Shown: positions 37,155 to 47,032, counted from the stretch's first letter. The stretch: 64,000 nucleotides of DNA from Arenibacter amylolyticus (GCF_002150785.1 NZ_MTAZ01000006.1:1-64000); one strand, 5' to 3'. Made by a program: numbers and translations. Notes: generated from the sequence alone by a model not told the origin.

Positions 37155-39701
37155 TTGCGGACTACTCTTATAAATATAAAAAATTATTTACCCTTGCTAT
37201 TTTTATTAATTGCGACCCTTACCTATGGTCAGGATAATAAAGAAAGAAAAAAGGGGAGTGAAGAGGAGCAAGCTGTAACTATCCCCACGAGTCATAGCCC
37301 TATCCTGGCATCCAAAATGGCACCTCTTGGGGATACCGATAAAATGGAGGCTGCCTTTAGGCTACATAAAATAAATATCAAGCGGTTTTCAAATACGTAT
37401 ATCCAAACACCGGGTTATTACATTATCAGTAACATATATAGTAATGAGGGGTATTTAGCTAAAAACCTGGAAAAACTAAGGAAAAAGGGTTTTGAAGCGG
37501 GATTTTTATTTAATCCGGAAGATCAGCTGAACTATCTATACCTTAAAAGATTTGACACCTGGCAAGAGGCTTTGGAGGCATGTAATACCAATATCAATCA
37601 GACTTATGATAAGACTGTTTGGGTGTTGATTATTCCCCCTTCCAAAGGCCCAGTAGCCGCTAATACCCTTGTTTCGCGTGAAAAGAAACCAATAAGCGCT
37701 AAGGTTGTGGATGCGGCACCTTTAGAAATTGTGAGTTATGAAAACGTGACAGCCAGCGGGAACTCCACCCCCTCCGTTTTGACGGTACCTCCGGTTAAAA
37801 GTAATTCTTGGATAAATAAGGCAAATACCTATTTTGACCAGATGAGGTATGCGGAGGCTGCTGAGCTTTACGAAAAAGGATTGGAAAAAACTCCCGATGT
37901 CAGTAGTTTAGAAATATTTCAGAAAGCTGGAGACGCTCATTATTTTAACACCAATATGGAACGTGCCTATTATTGGTACCATCAATTGTACAAAACGTAT
38001 AAGGCAGATATGAGGCCAGAGTACCTTTTTAAATATGCGCATACTCTTAAAGGAGCTGGTAAATATGGTAGGGCTAAACGCATGATGCGATTGTATAATA
38101 GGGCCACAAAGAATGAGACGGTAGAAGAGGAAGATACCAGTATGGAGGCCAATGCAAATGAAGTGGTTTTAGATAATATTCTGGCAGCCGATGACAACGC
38201 TATTTTGAAGAATTTGTCTATAAATACCCAATATTCGGAGTTTGCCCCCATGTTTTATAAGGAAGATAAAATGGTTTTTGCTTCCTCAAGAGATTCTTCA
38301 GTCTTTACTACTAGGCGGTATGGATGGAATAACCAGCCATTTTTGGACCTTTATTTGGCAAATATCAATGAGGAGTCCCAAGAATTGCGGAATGCCATTA
38401 AATTATCCAAGAATATCAACACAAGATATCACGAAGCTTCCGTAACTTTTTCTCCCGATAATACCACTATGTACTTTACCCGCAATAACTATAAGAGGAA
38501 GTTGCGAAGGGATGAAAATGGTATGAATCATTTAAAAATTTATGTTTCCAATAAGGTAAACGGGGAGTGGGGAGAAGCAAAGGAGTTGCCTTTTAATAGT
38601 GATTCCTATTCCACCGGGCATCCCGCATTGAGTCCTGATGGTAAGAAACTGTATTTTGTTTCGGATATGCCAGGAAGTATGGGGGAGACAGACATCTTTG
38701 TGGTGGATGTGCTGGGAAACAACCAGTATTCCCAACCCAAGAACCTAGGCCCTAAGATCAATACCAAACGGAAGGAAATGTTTCCTTTTGTGACAGATGA
38801 AAAATTGTACTTCTCTTCCGATGGTCATGTAGGACTGGGCGGATTGGATGTGTATGAAGCCGTATTGGAGGAAGATGGCGGATTCATGGATGCTGTGAAT
38901 CTAGGAAGGCCTATAAACAGTGAAAAGGACGATTTCTCCTATATAGTAAATGAAAACAACAATAAGGGGTATTTTGCCTCCAATAGAAATGGTGGAAAAG
39001 GGGACGATGATCTCTACGGATTTGAAAGGTTGATTCCAGAGAAAACCGTATACAATGCAATTGCTGGTACGGTTGTAGAGCAAATTACCGGGGAGTTAAT
39101 GCCCAATGCCTTAGTGACCTTGTTAGATGAAAACAATATTAAATTGAAGGAGGTAATTACTGCTAGCGATGGCACCTTTGTTTTTGAGGATTTGGAGTCG
39201 GACACTAAGTATACTGTGAAAATTGCCCAAACTGAGTATTTTGAGAATGTAAAAGAGGTGGTGACCGGGACCAATGAAGTGGTGGAGATAGAAATCCCGA
39301 TGAAGAAGCTAAAAGAGTTGATTGTGGTAGAGGAGGGCGTTCGTAAGCTTAAAACGGACATGATTTTCTTTGATTTTGATAAATCGTATATAAGAAAGGA
39401 TGCCGCGGTAGAATTGGATAAGTTGGTGGAGGTAATGATGGATCATAAGGACATGGTTATAAAAATTGAATCGCACACAGATTCTAGAGGACCTGCGGTG
39501 TACAATAAATATCTTTCGGACAAGAGGGCTAAGTCTAGCCGGGACTATCTTATTTCCAAAGGAATTTCCGAAGAGCGGATTGAAAGTGCTATTGGCTACG
39601 GGGAAGAGCGATTGTTGAACGAATGTAAGGATGGGGTTTGGTGTACCAGAGAGCGACATGAACTCAATAGAAGATCCGAATTTATAATTGTGAAGATGTA
39701 A
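37155..39701 (+). CDS. OmpA-family protein with SPOR-like, TPR, PD40 and CarboxypepD-like domains
   Basis: 848 aa, TTG start. Order: signal peptide (1-26, ending L-T-Y-G-Q); a SPOR-like segment near 75-150; TPR-like helices near 215-310; a PD40 beta-propeller near 340-630 (F-A-S-S-R-D, S-P-D-G-K-K-L-Y-F-V-S-D, Y-F-A-S-N-R-N-G-G-K-G-D-D-D-L-Y); a CarboxypepD-regulatory-like beta domain near 640-720; and the OmpA domain (740-845) with F-F-D-F-D-K-S-Y-I and S-H-T-D-S-R-G-P-A-V-Y-N. The OmpA domain should bind peptidoglycan. Proteins of this layout (PorE-like) link the T9SS PorP/SprF machinery to the wall; here it stands alone. It has two stem-loops in its probable leader. Confidence 0.9.
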   Translation: MRTTLINIKNYLPLLFLLIATLTYGQDNKERKKGSEEEQAVTIPTSHSPILASKMAPLGDTDKMEAAFRLHKINIKRFSNTYIQTPGYYIISNIYSNEGYLAKNLEKLRKKGFEAGFLFNPEDQLNYLYLKRFDTWQEALEACNTNINQTYDKTVWVLIIPPSKGPVAANTLVSREKKPISAKVVDAAPLEIVSYENVTASGNSTPSVLTVPPVKSNSWINKANTYFDQMRYAEAAELYEKGLEKTPDVSSLEIFQKAGDAHYFNTNMERAYYWYHQLYKTYKADMRPEYLFKYAHTLKGAGKYGRAKRMMRLYNRATKNETVEEEDTSMEANANEVVLDNILAADDNAILKNLSINTQYSEFAPMFYKEDKMVFASSRDSSVFTTRRYGWNNQPFLDLYLANINEESQELRNAIKLSKNINTRYHEASVTFSPDNTTMYFTRNNYKRKLRRDENGMNHLKIYVSNKVNGEWGEAKELPFNSDSYSTGHPALSPDGKKLYFVSDMPGSMGETDIFVVDVLGNNQYSQPKNLGPKINTKRKEMFPFVTDEKLYFSSDGHVGLGGLDVYEAVLEEDGGFMDAVNLGRPINSEKDDFSYIVNENNNKGYFASNRNGGKGDDDLYGFERLIPEKTVYNAIAGTVVEQITGELMPNALVTLLDENNIKLKEVITASDGTFVFEDLESDTKYTVKIAQTEYFENVKEVVTGTNEVVEIEIPMKKLKELIVVEEGVRKLKTDMIFFDFDKSYIRKDAAVELDKLVEVMMDHKDMVIKIESHTDSRGPAVYNKYLSDKRAKSSRDYLISKGISEERIESAIGYGEERLLNECKDGVWCTRERHELNRRSEFIIVKM

Positions 39702-39730
39702 TCAGTTTAACCAGATTGACTAATTTCTAT

Positions 39731-39764
39731 AGCCCGTTCTCTTTTGGGAAAGCGGGCCTTTTTA
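39731..39764 (+). terminator. Rho-independent terminator after the OmpA-family gene
   Basis: agcccg pairs with cgggc across an 18-nt loop, with tttttatttc directly after. Confidence 0.75.
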
Positions 39765-39973
39765 TTTCTGGATCCATCCCTGGAACAATCAATTTTATCC
39801 TTTGTAGATTACTTTTAGGGTATTAGTCATCTTGACGAATACTTATGTTGTTTGTCGAATGATTACAATATAAAGTTTAGTTCATCCGTTTTATGCGGCA
39901 CTTTATCTAATAAGTTGTCCCAGTAGCCTAACATTTCTAAAATTAGCATGAGCAATTAACTAATATAGCTGTT

Positions 39974-40141
39974 ATGAAACATGTTTTTCTCTTGAAAGAA
40001 ATCTATTTGGAGGCTTTTAGAAATTGGACCCACCTGTTTCTAAAAAGATATTTTAAGGCCTTTTCCGTGTTTTGTTTTTTCCTAATAGCAGTCGTAATTT
40101 ACGCCTTTATATATAGGGTTGCTACTGGATTTAGTTTCTAA
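39974..40141 (+). CDS. Small membrane protein, 55 aa (DUF6747-like)
   Basis: 55 codons from ATG 39974 to TAA 40141: a charged N-terminal half (M-K-H-V-F-L-L-K-E-I-Y-L-E-A-F-R-N-W) with K-R-Y-F-K-A-F, then one membrane helix (F-C-F-F-L-I-A-V-V-I-Y-A-F-I-Y) ending R-V-A-T-G-F-S-F. This pattern matches a tiny flavobacterial family I recall as DUF6747, with the same K-E-I-Y-x-E-A-F and Y-R-V-x-T-G-F ends. Function unknown. It stands alone in a 700-bp gap, and the rest of the gap (39765-39973, 40142-40403) shows no gene. Confidence 0.8.
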   Translation: MKHVFLLKEIYLEAFRNWTHLFLKRYFKAFSVFCFFLIAVVIYAFIYRVATGFSF

Positions 40142-40403
40142 CCAAGGTACTTACCTATAGGATTTTAGCCTTAGTAGACCTCCCAGTAGAGGTGTCCCAA
40201 TTCCTGTGTTTCCTTGGGCCTGATTGTTTCGAAGGGGCACGTGAAGCTACAGGCGCGTAAGGCTACACCCATCCCAGTTTTTCTACCACTTTTGGCAGAA
40301 CCCAATAATCTATGCGCACTCGCTTAAAACCCTAGGGTGGAATGAGCAGTGTATGTATAGGTTAACCTTTCGTTAGCGGATAACACACCTAAAAGGGCCG
40401 GGC

Positions 40404-41420
40404 TTATCTACTTGCCTGCTGTTGCTGGCTAGGTTCGTCTACAAACTTTATTGTTTTTAAAATCGCCTCCAACTCAAACATATAATCCCTTTTTTCAGTG
40501 GCTGGGGCAAATACAAAGCCTTCTACCACCACTTTTCTATCGTTCTTGTGGTCATTGATGATGTAAGTAAGGAAAGGTCCTGCCATAGGGTAATTTTCTA
40601 TCTCCCAAATTCCCCTTACTTCAGCGGCTTTCCTATCCGAAATTTCGGCAGGGAAAACATAGGGAGAGAAAGCTTTCTCCGTGACCATATACGTGATTTT
40701 CCCAGGAACATCGGGCCCAGGAATAAACTGCTTCCCTATAGAGTCGCGCATGCTAACAATATCGGCCACCAGGGTAGAGTCGCTCTTAAAATAGTTTCCT
40801 GGTACCTCATAGGCAATAATGTTCATGCTTCCTTTTTGGATCTGTCTATCGATCCATACAAACTTACCTTCCTGTTTTCCAACCTTGTAAATGGAGGGGA
40901 TAGATAGGGTAATTCCTAGCTTTTCTTCTAATTCCTTCTCCTTGTTCAAGGATATCTGAAAACGTTTTTGGGCTTCCCCAATTTCAAGGTTTTTAAAAGC
41001 CTTGATCATTTCATTGGCCTTGGCATCCAAGTTCTTTATTATTTCCTCCTGGGTAGTACCTTTTATAACACCTACGTTCTGTGGCGTGGCGTACACATCC
41101 GTTTTAATATGAGCCAAGCTTAGGGTGTCCTTGGCAACAAATAAAACGGATCTGGTGCTTAACACAGAACCCGAGAAAACCTTAGCGGGCATCTGGTGAA
41201 TGGTAAACAGAGGTTCTTCCCAAGAAAGTCCTAAGACTGGAGCCGCAAAATGCTGTCTAACACGGTCTCCTACCGCACCCTCCCATAAGTCATTGTCCAT
41301 TACTACTGCCAAGGAATTTATCGCTCCTATGGATTCAGGCAGGTATTTTTTCTTTGGAGTTGAATTACAGGAAATCAGTAATAAAAATGTCGACAAAAAG
41401 AGAATTCCAATTTTTTTCAT
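40404..41420 (-). CDS. DUF4837 family lipoprotein
   Basis: 338 aa. A lipoprotein signal is visible (L-L-L-I-S-C-N-S near residue 19), so it is lipidated in the inner or outer membrane. Conserved-looking parts: G-A-I-N-S-L-A-V-V-M-D-N-D-L-W-E-G, W-E-E-P-L-F-T-I-H-Q, and the end with Y-P-M-A-G-P-F-L-T-Y and E-G-F-V-F-A-P. The family is restricted to Bacteroidota and of unknown function. It follows the lytic transglycosylase by 14 bp and is probably in its operon, which suggests a cell-envelope role. Confidence 0.9.
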   Translation of the reverse strand: MKKIGILFLSTFLLLISCNSTPKKKYLPESIGAINSLAVVMDNDLWEGAVGDRVRQHFAAPVLGLSWEEPLFTIHQMPAKVFSGSVLSTRSVLFVAKDTLSLAHIKTDVYATPQNVGVIKGTTQEEIIKNLDAKANEMIKAFKNLEIGEAQKRFQISLNKEKELEEKLGITLSIPSIYKVGKQEGKFVWIDRQIQKGSMNIIAYEVPGNYFKSDSTLVADIVSMRDSIGKQFIPGPDVPGKITYMVTEKAFSPYVFPAEISDRKAAEVRGIWEIENYPMAGPFLTYIINDHKNDRKVVVEGFVFAPATEKRDYMFELEAILKTIKFVDEPSQQQQASR

Positions 41421-41434
41421 GGTAGTATAAATTT

Positions 41435-43024
41435 TTACGAGGAACAGTCACACAATTTTAATTTTGTACCCGGTTTGATATCGTTACCACTAATACCGTT
41501 CCATTTTCGTAAATTCTCGATACTAATTCCCGGATATTTTTTTGCAATGCCCCAAAGGGAGTCTCCATTTCTAACAGTATGGACCTTGGAACTGCTGCTG
41601 ACACTCGTGCTAGGGTGTTTTCTGGGGTAAATGGTAAGTCGCTGGCCAATCCTCAGATTGTTGCTTCTTAAACCATTCCAAGCTTTTATTTGGCTCACTC
41701 TTACACCATATCTTTCGGCAATCTTACCTAGATAATCCCCGCTTTTTACTCTATATCTTATTTGGTTTTGGGTGGAGGTCATTTCGGGAAGTGGCTTTTC
41801 CCGGTTCTTTAATTCATTTTCCACGTGGGCGTAAATTGCCTCTTCGTTGTTTACAAACTTGCCCAAGGCATAGATAGGAAGTCGTAGGCTGTAATTTTTG
41901 CCTTCTACATAGGGGATGATATTTAACTTATAGGCGGGATTCAATACTTCCAATTCTTCTACACTGATATCTACCAACTCGGCAATTTGATCAAAGGTGA
42001 TCATGCGCTTTACATGCACGGTATCGGTCTCAAAATAAGGTCTATTTACCACCTCAGGTTCCAATCCGTGTTCCTTGGCGTATTCAAAGATGTACATGGT
42101 AGCCAAAAAAGCCGGTACGTAGCCTGCGGTTTCCCGAGGAAGATGTCTTCTTATATTCCAATAATTCTTATACCCTCCAGAGCGTCTAATGGCTTTATTT
42201 ACATTGCCGGGACCCGAATTATAGGCGGCTAGGGCCAAATCCCAATCGTCAAAAATGCGGTGCAACCTTTTAAGGTACATACTGGCTGCTTTGGTAGAGT
42301 TGATGGGGTCGCTTCTTTCATCCACATAACTACTTACGTCCAGATTATACATTTTACCGGTACCGTACATAAATTGCCATAAGCCTGTTGCGCCCACCCT
42401 AGATCTAGCTCGTGGATTTAATGCCGATTCTACAATGGCTAAGTACTTTAGTTCCAAAGGAATGTTCTGGTTGTCCAATTCCTGCTCAAATAAGGGGAAA
42501 TAAAACTGACTTGCAGTAAGCATTCTACTCATTAGGCCCCGTCTGCGGGTTAGAAAGGAATTGATTACATTTTCTAAGGACGGATTATAGGTAATATTAA
42601 AAGGAGTGCGCTGGTTTAATCTTTCTAATCTTGCTTTTAGGGTATCGGTATCTACCTTATAATGGTACACCGTATCTATTTCCATCTTGGAGATATCCTC
42701 ATAAATGGAGTCGAAGAGCATAGCGTTTTGGTGTAGTTCCCTTAACCATAGACTATCGTATTTAGCGGCTTCCAAGAGATCCTGTAGGTCGTATTTTTTT
42801 TCACCTTTTAATCGTACCAAGGGTTGGTCTTTCATAGTGGCCTGCGCATCCATGCTTTCCATCAATTCTACCCCTTCCATATCCATCGCAGTGGTGTCTA
42901 CCTCCATGATTGCCGCTTTATTTGGATTTGGGGTGTTGGGAATGGAGTCTGGTTCTTGGGCAGAAAGGGTAGTGGTGGCCACTAGCCCCAAAATACTGAA
43001 TAGGAAATTCTTGGTCACTTTCAT
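41435..43024 (-). CDS. Lytic transglycosylase with two LysM domains (MltD-like)
   Basis: 529 aa. Signal peptide (1-22, L-V-A-T-T-T-L-S-A-Q). The SLT domain (~170-320) has the catalytic Glu in A-I-V-E-S-A-L-N-P-R-A, then G-A-T-G-L-W-Q-F-M and A-A-Y-N-S-G-P-G-N-V. Two LysM domains at the C terminus start Y-R-V-K-S-G-D-Y-L-G-K-I-A and H-T-V-R-N-G-D-S-L-W-G-I-A. It cleaves peptidoglycan strands with formation of anhydromuropeptides, in the periplasm. Co-directional with the DUF4837 lipoprotein. Confidence 0.95.
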   Translation of the reverse strand: MKVTKNFLFSILGLVATTTLSAQEPDSIPNTPNPNKAAIMEVDTTAMDMEGVELMESMDAQATMKDQPLVRLKGEKKYDLQDLLEAAKYDSLWLRELHQNAMLFDSIYEDISKMEIDTVYHYKVDTDTLKARLERLNQRTPFNITYNPSLENVINSFLTRRRGLMSRMLTASQFYFPLFEQELDNQNIPLELKYLAIVESALNPRARSRVGATGLWQFMYGTGKMYNLDVSSYVDERSDPINSTKAASMYLKRLHRIFDDWDLALAAYNSGPGNVNKAIRRSGGYKNYWNIRRHLPRETAGYVPAFLATMYIFEYAKEHGLEPEVVNRPYFETDTVHVKRMITFDQIAELVDISVEELEVLNPAYKLNIIPYVEGKNYSLRLPIYALGKFVNNEEAIYAHVENELKNREKPLPEMTSTQNQIRYRVKSGDYLGKIAERYGVRVSQIKAWNGLRSNNLRIGQRLTIYPRKHPSTSVSSSSKVHTVRNGDSLWGIAKKYPGISIENLRKWNGISGNDIKPGTKLKLCDCSS

Positions 43025-43057
43025 GAGTTGTCTTTTAATGGGAACTGATAAAATGGG

Positions 43058-43097
43058 AGCATTTTCACCAAACCAAATGGGGTCTGGTGAAAATGCT
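43058..43097 (-). terminator. Hairpin between pgk and the lytic transglycosylase
   Basis: A perfect 13-bp inverted repeat, agcattttcacca / tggtgaaaatgct, with a 14-nt loop. It lies just after the pgk stop. The T-run after it on the minus strand is weak, so it may be a terminator, a processing site or a 3' stabiliser. Confidence 0.6.
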
Positions 43098-43125
43098 TGC
43101 TTCCCTATATGTTGGAGCGAGGGAT

Positions 43126-44316
43126 TTAGGCCAATATTGCAGCGATTCCCGGAAGGTCTTTTCCTTCCAAGCTTTCCAACATGGCACCGCCCCCAGTAGA
43201 TACATAGCTCACCTTGTCCTCAAAACCGAACTGTTTTACGGCCGCAACGGAATCGCCACCACCTACAAGGGAAAAAGCCCCGTTCTTAGTAGCTTCGGCA
43301 ATAAAATTACCTACTGCTATTGTTCCTTTAGCAAAAGCTTCCATCTCAAAAACGCCTACGGGACCGTTCCATAGGATGGTTTTGGAATCTAGGATTACCT
43401 GCTTAAAGTTTTCTAAAGTCTTGGGTCCGGCATCCAATCCTTGCCATCCATCAGGGATCTCATTGGAAGCGACCACTTGGGTGTTGGCATTTTTGTCAAA
43501 ATCATCAGCGGCCAAAACGTCTACGGGAATATGTACAGTCACTCCCTTTTTCTTAGCTTCTGAGAGGATTTCCAAGGCCAATTCCATTTTATCGTCTTCA
43601 GAGATGGAATCTCCTATTTTTCCTCCTTGTGCCTTCACAAAGGTATAGGTCATTCCGCCTCCTATAATCAAATGATCTACCTTGTCTAAGATGTTCTCAA
43701 TAATCGTGATTTTGGAGGATACTTTGGCTCCACCTAGAATTGCAGTAATGGGCTTTTCGCCGGTACGCATTACTTTTTCTATGGCGTCTATTTCCTTGGC
43801 TAATAAAAAGCCAAAACATTTATTTTCAGGGAAGAATTTTGCTACAATGGTAGTGGAAGCATGAGCTCTATGAGCCGTTCCAAAGGCATCGTTTACATAA
43901 ATGTCCCCCAATTGCGATAGCTGCTTGGCAAATTCCTCATCGCCAGCCTCTTCTTCCGAATGGAACCTAAGGTTCTCTAACAATAATACCTCTCCGCTTT
44001 TTAGATCGGCAACTGCTTGTTCTGCCTCAGGACCTACACAGCTCTCTACAAATTTAACGTCTACTCCAATAACTTGGGTAACTTCTTTTACAATATGCTT
44101 TAATGAAAGCTCTGGGGTAGCTTGTCCCTTTGGTCTTCCCAAATGGCTCATAAGTACGGCACTCCCGCCGTCTTCCAATACTTTTAATATAGTTGGTTTT
44201 GCAGCAACAATCCTGTTGTTGTCCGTTACCTTTAGATCGGCATCCAAGGGTACATTAAAATCTACCCTTATTAATGCCTTTTTATTTTTAAAATTAAAAT
44301 CGTTGATGGTTCTCAT
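43126..44316 (-). CDS. pgk: Phosphoglycerate kinase
   Basis: 396 aa. It transfers phosphate from 1,3-bisphosphoglycerate to ADP in glycolysis. Visible: R-V-D-F-N-V-P-L (18-25), [28 protein letters not shown] and the C-terminal [11 protein letters not shown] and S-T-G-G-G-A-M-L-E. The start at 44316 ([18 protein letters not shown]) is the normal N terminus; the frame opens 28 codons earlier but includes a TACATTTG -7 box (44348 down to 44341). It is divergent from holB. Confidence 0.97.
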   Translation of the reverse strand: MRTINDFNFKNKKALIRVDFNVPLDADLKVTDNNRIVAAKPTILKVLEDGGSAVLMSHLGRPKGQATPELSLKHIVKEVTQVIGVDVKFVESCVGPEAEQAVADLKSGEVLLLENLRFHSEEEAGDEEFAKQLSQLGDIYVNDAFGTAHRAHASTTIVAKFFPENKCFGFLLAKEIDAIEKVMRTGEKPITAILGGAKVSSKITIIENILDKVDHLIIGGGMTYTFVKAQGGKIGDSISEDDKMELALEILSEAKKKGVTVHIPVDVLAADDFDKNANTQVVASNEIPDGWQGLDAGPKTLENFKQVILDSKTILWNGPVGVFEMEAFAKGTIAVGNFIAEATKNGAFSLVGGGDSVAAVKQFGFEDKVSYVSTGGGAMLESLEGKDLPGIAAILA

Positions 44317-44340
44317 ATGACTACTGGTTTTATAGAATAG

Positions 44341-44348
44341 CAAATGTA
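44341..44348 (-). promoter_or_regulatory. -7 promoter element upstream of pgk
   Basis: TACATTTG on the minus strand, 24 bp before the pgk ATG; the -33 region has only a TTTA near match. Confidence 0.5.
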
Positions 44349-44504
44349 AAGATTTAAAGGATGTTTTAAAGATACTTTCTCTAATAATTACCCGTGCCAC
44401 TGGGAGAATTGTTAATTTGACAATGCGATGAAGGGGGAGAAATTGCCAGTTATGTGGCCCAATTATATAAGCCTATTTTGGTTTTATTCCATTATATTTG
44501 GCCT

Positions 44505-45656
44505 ATGCAATTTAAGGAAATTTTAGGGCTTAACCACATTAAGGATCATCTTACTTCTAGTGCCGATGCCGGTCGCATTCCGCACGCGCAACTTTTTATT
44601 GGTCCGGAAGGCTGTGGTACATTGCCAATGGCGTTGTGTTATGCTCAGTATTTAGTCTGCGGGAATACGGGGGGTGAAAATGAGAATGGGGATGCCAGCT
44701 GTAATATAAAATGCAATTCCTTGTCCCATCCAGATATTCATTTTGCTTTTCCGGTGGCCAATTCCACTAAAGTTAAAAGTCATGCAGTAAGTGATAGTTA
44801 CCTGGAAGAATGGCGACAGTTTTTAACAGAACAGCCTTATGGGAATCTTTTCGATTGGTATAAAGCTATAGGAATAGATAATAGGCAGGGGCAAATAGGG
44901 GTAGATGAAGCCCAACAGATGGTTAAAAAGCTCTCCCTTAAGAGTTATGAAGGAGGATACAAGGCCATGATAATTTGGATGGCGGAAAAAATGAACACTG
45001 CCACGGCCAATAAATTATTAAAACTTATAGAGGAGCCTCCTCACAAAACGGTTTTAATCCTAATCGCGGAAGAAGAAGAGCAGATTATTCAGACCATTTT
45101 ATCGCGTTGCCAAATACTCCGGTTTCCTCCAGTGGCAGAAGGGGCCATAGTAGAAGCCTTAATCGAAAGGGGAGTAGGTAGGGAAGACGCATTGCGGATT
45201 TCCCACGAGGCCAACGGAAATTTTAACAAGGCATTGGACTTTATGAACAATGATTCCGAAGACCTTGTTTTTGAACAGTGGTTTGTGCAATGGGTGCGTT
45301 CTGCCTTTAGGGCAAAAGGCAATAAAGGGGCTATACACGATTTAATAGCGTGGAGCGAGCTGGTGGCCAAAACGGGTAGGGAAACACAAAAACAGTTCTT
45401 AAGCTATTGTATTTCTGTCATGAGACAAGCGCTATTAATCAATTACAATGCAAAGGACTTGGCCTATATGAGATTTCATGTAGAAGGTTTCAAATTGGAA
45501 AATTTTGCACCTTTTGTTCATGAGGGAAATATTCTTTTAATTGTGAAAGAACTGGAGGATGCTAGTTATCACATCGAAAGAAATGGTAATGCTAAGTTGA
45601 TTCTAATGGATCTATCTATAAAACTAACCCGCTTATTGCACGCTAAAGCGGCATAA
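44505..45656 (+). CDS. holB: DNA polymerase III subunit delta'
   Basis: 383 aa from ATG 44505 (MQFKEILGLNHIKDHL). Part of the clamp loader that places the sliding clamp on DNA. Visible: A-Q-L-F-I-G-P-E-G-C-G-T degenerate P-loop, a zinc-binding cysteine cluster (C-G-N, C-N-I-K-C-N), I-G-V-D-E-A-Q-Q-M, A-N-K-L-L-K-L-I-E-E-P-P and S-R-C-Q-I-L-R-F. These match delta' rather than gamma/tau. The frame is open 17 codons further up, but that part has no family match. The next gene follows by 22 bp. Confidence 0.94.
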   Translation: MQFKEILGLNHIKDHLTSSADAGRIPHAQLFIGPEGCGTLPMALCYAQYLVCGNTGGENENGDASCNIKCNSLSHPDIHFAFPVANSTKVKSHAVSDSYLEEWRQFLTEQPYGNLFDWYKAIGIDNRQGQIGVDEAQQMVKKLSLKSYEGGYKAMIIWMAEKMNTATANKLLKLIEEPPHKTVLILIAEEEEQIIQTILSRCQILRFPPVAEGAIVEALIERGVGREDALRISHEANGNFNKALDFMNNDSEDLVFEQWFVQWVRSAFRAKGNKGAIHDLIAWSELVAKTGRETQKQFLSYCISVMRQALLINYNAKDLAYMRFHVEGFKLENFAPFVHEGNILLIVKELEDASYHIERNGNAKLILMDLSIKLTRLLHAKAA

Positions 45657-45678
45657 TAGCGAAAATAAATACTTGTAC

Positions 45679-46074
45679 ATGGAAACCTTAACCAATAATG
45701 CGACGGAACTCTTATTGCTTCTTTTTCTAATTATCACTTTTGTACAAAGTGCCTTTGATAAGATGATGGACTGGAAGGGAAATATTTCCTGGTTACAGGG
45801 ACATTTTAAAGATACCCCGTTTCAAGGCCAGGTTCCCTTGTTGTTGATCACGGTACTGGTAACAGAGTTGGTTGCCGGGGTCCTGTGTTTGTTGGGAATG
45901 TACATGCTGGTGACCGAGGGTGGAAAGTCCGTTGCCTTAGCCGGTGCCGTAGTGGCTTGTATTGCGCTCCTGATGCTCTTATTAGGCCAGCGGATTGCCA
46001 AGGACTATGACGGGGCAAGAACCATTGCCATCTACTTTATACCAACCGTTTTTTTAGTGTTCCTATTGCAGTAG
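45679..46074 (+). CDS. DoxX-like small membrane protein
   Basis: 131 aa with four membrane helices. The F-D-K-x-x-D-W motif near residue 30 and a H-F-K-D-T-P-F stretch after it resemble DoxX-family proteins. ATG 45679 is used over a TTG two codons earlier. It starts 22 bp after holB and is probably co-transcribed. Function unknown; the DoxX assignment rests on size and topology, so moderate confidence. Confidence 0.75.
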   Translation: METLTNNATELLLLLFLIITFVQSAFDKMMDWKGNISWLQGHFKDTPFQGQVPLLLITVLVTELVAGVLCLLGMYMLVTEGGKSVALAGAVVACIALLMLLLGQRIAKDYDGARTIAIYFIPTVFLVFLLQ

Positions 46075-46240
46075 GGCTTTAAAGTCTAATTGTGATGCTT
46101 ATTACTTGTCTTTATGGTTAAAGGGGGGAGTTTCTTTAGTGTTGCATTTTATTTAGCTGTTCAATTCATAAAAATTGCTTAGTTTGTGGAAGGTGAAACG
46201 CTATCCTTTTTGAGGAGCGGTTGTGCTACTTTTATAAATC

Positions 46241-47032
46241 ATGACTATGAATTTGGCGGAAATTAAAACTAAGTCGGTTGGCTTGGTGTTATCTGGAGGT
46301 GGAGTAAAGGGCATGGCCCATATTGGAATGATTCAAGCTTTAAACGAGTTTGGGATTCAAGCCCAGGTTGTTAGTGGCAGTAGTGTAGGGGCCTTAGTAG
46401 GCGCTATGTATGCCAATGGGAATTCGGTTTCTGAAATGCTTCGCTTTTTTAAGGAAACCCCTTTGTTCCGATACCACTTTATGACCCTAGTAAAGCCTGG
46501 GCTCTTAGATACTGATCGGTATTTTGAAGTGTTGTTAAAGTATTTTCCAGAGAACACATTTGAATCCTTGCAGCGGAAACTGTCGGTGGTGACCACGGAT
46601 CTACAACGTGGGGAGGAAAGAATTTTCTCTACGGGAGCGCTTATTATGCCCTTATTGGCCTCTGCGGCCTTGCCTCCTGTCTTTAGTCCCGTTGTGATCA
46701 ATGGCACCTTATATGCGGACGGAGGTATTATGAATAACTTTCCCTATGAGTATGTAGCAGATGAGTCCGATTTTATTATTGGGAGTAATGTTTCTTCCGT
46801 TAGGCAGTTAAGTAAGGAGGGGATAAGATCGTCTTATCAATTGGCTAATAGAACCACTTCCTTAATGATCTATGCCATGAATAGGGCTAAAGTACAGCAG
46901 TGCGATTTAATTATAGAACCGCAATCATTAGAACTAATCGGGATCTTAGATAAGAAAGGGATTGAGAAAGCCTATACTATTGGTTACGAACATACCTTGG
47001 CAAAGCTTCAAAAAATCTTTGTAGAATATTAG
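46241..47032 (+). CDS. Patatin-like phospholipase
   Basis: 263 aa. Visible: glycine-rich oxyanion loop S-G-G-G-V-K-G (18-24), the nucleophile serine S48 in G-S-S-V-G, and the catalytic aspartate in Y-A-D-G-G-I-M-N-N-F-P. This is the full Ser-Asp dyad of the patatin (RssA-like) family. It hydrolyses lipid acyl groups or acts as a lysophospholipase; no signal peptide, so it is probably cytosolic or membrane-associated. Starts at ATG 46241, with a second ATG at 46247. Confidence 0.94.
   Translation: MTMNLAEIKTKSVGLVLSGGGVKGMAHIGMIQALNEFGIQAQVVSGSSVGALVGAMYANGNSVSEMLRFFKETPLFRYHFMTLVKPGLLDTDRYFEVLLKYFPENTFESLQRKLSVVTTDLQRGEERIFSTGALIMPLLASAALPPVFSPVVINGTLYADGGIMNNFPYEYVADESDFIIGSNVSSVRQLSKEGIRSSYQLANRTTSLMIYAMNRAKVQQCDLIIEPQSLELIGILDKKGIEKAYTIGYEHTLAKLQKIFVEY

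Noticed and set aside
44317-44400. Extended N terminus of pgk
   Set aside because: It contains the TACATTTG promoter box; PGK normally starts at MRTINDFNF.
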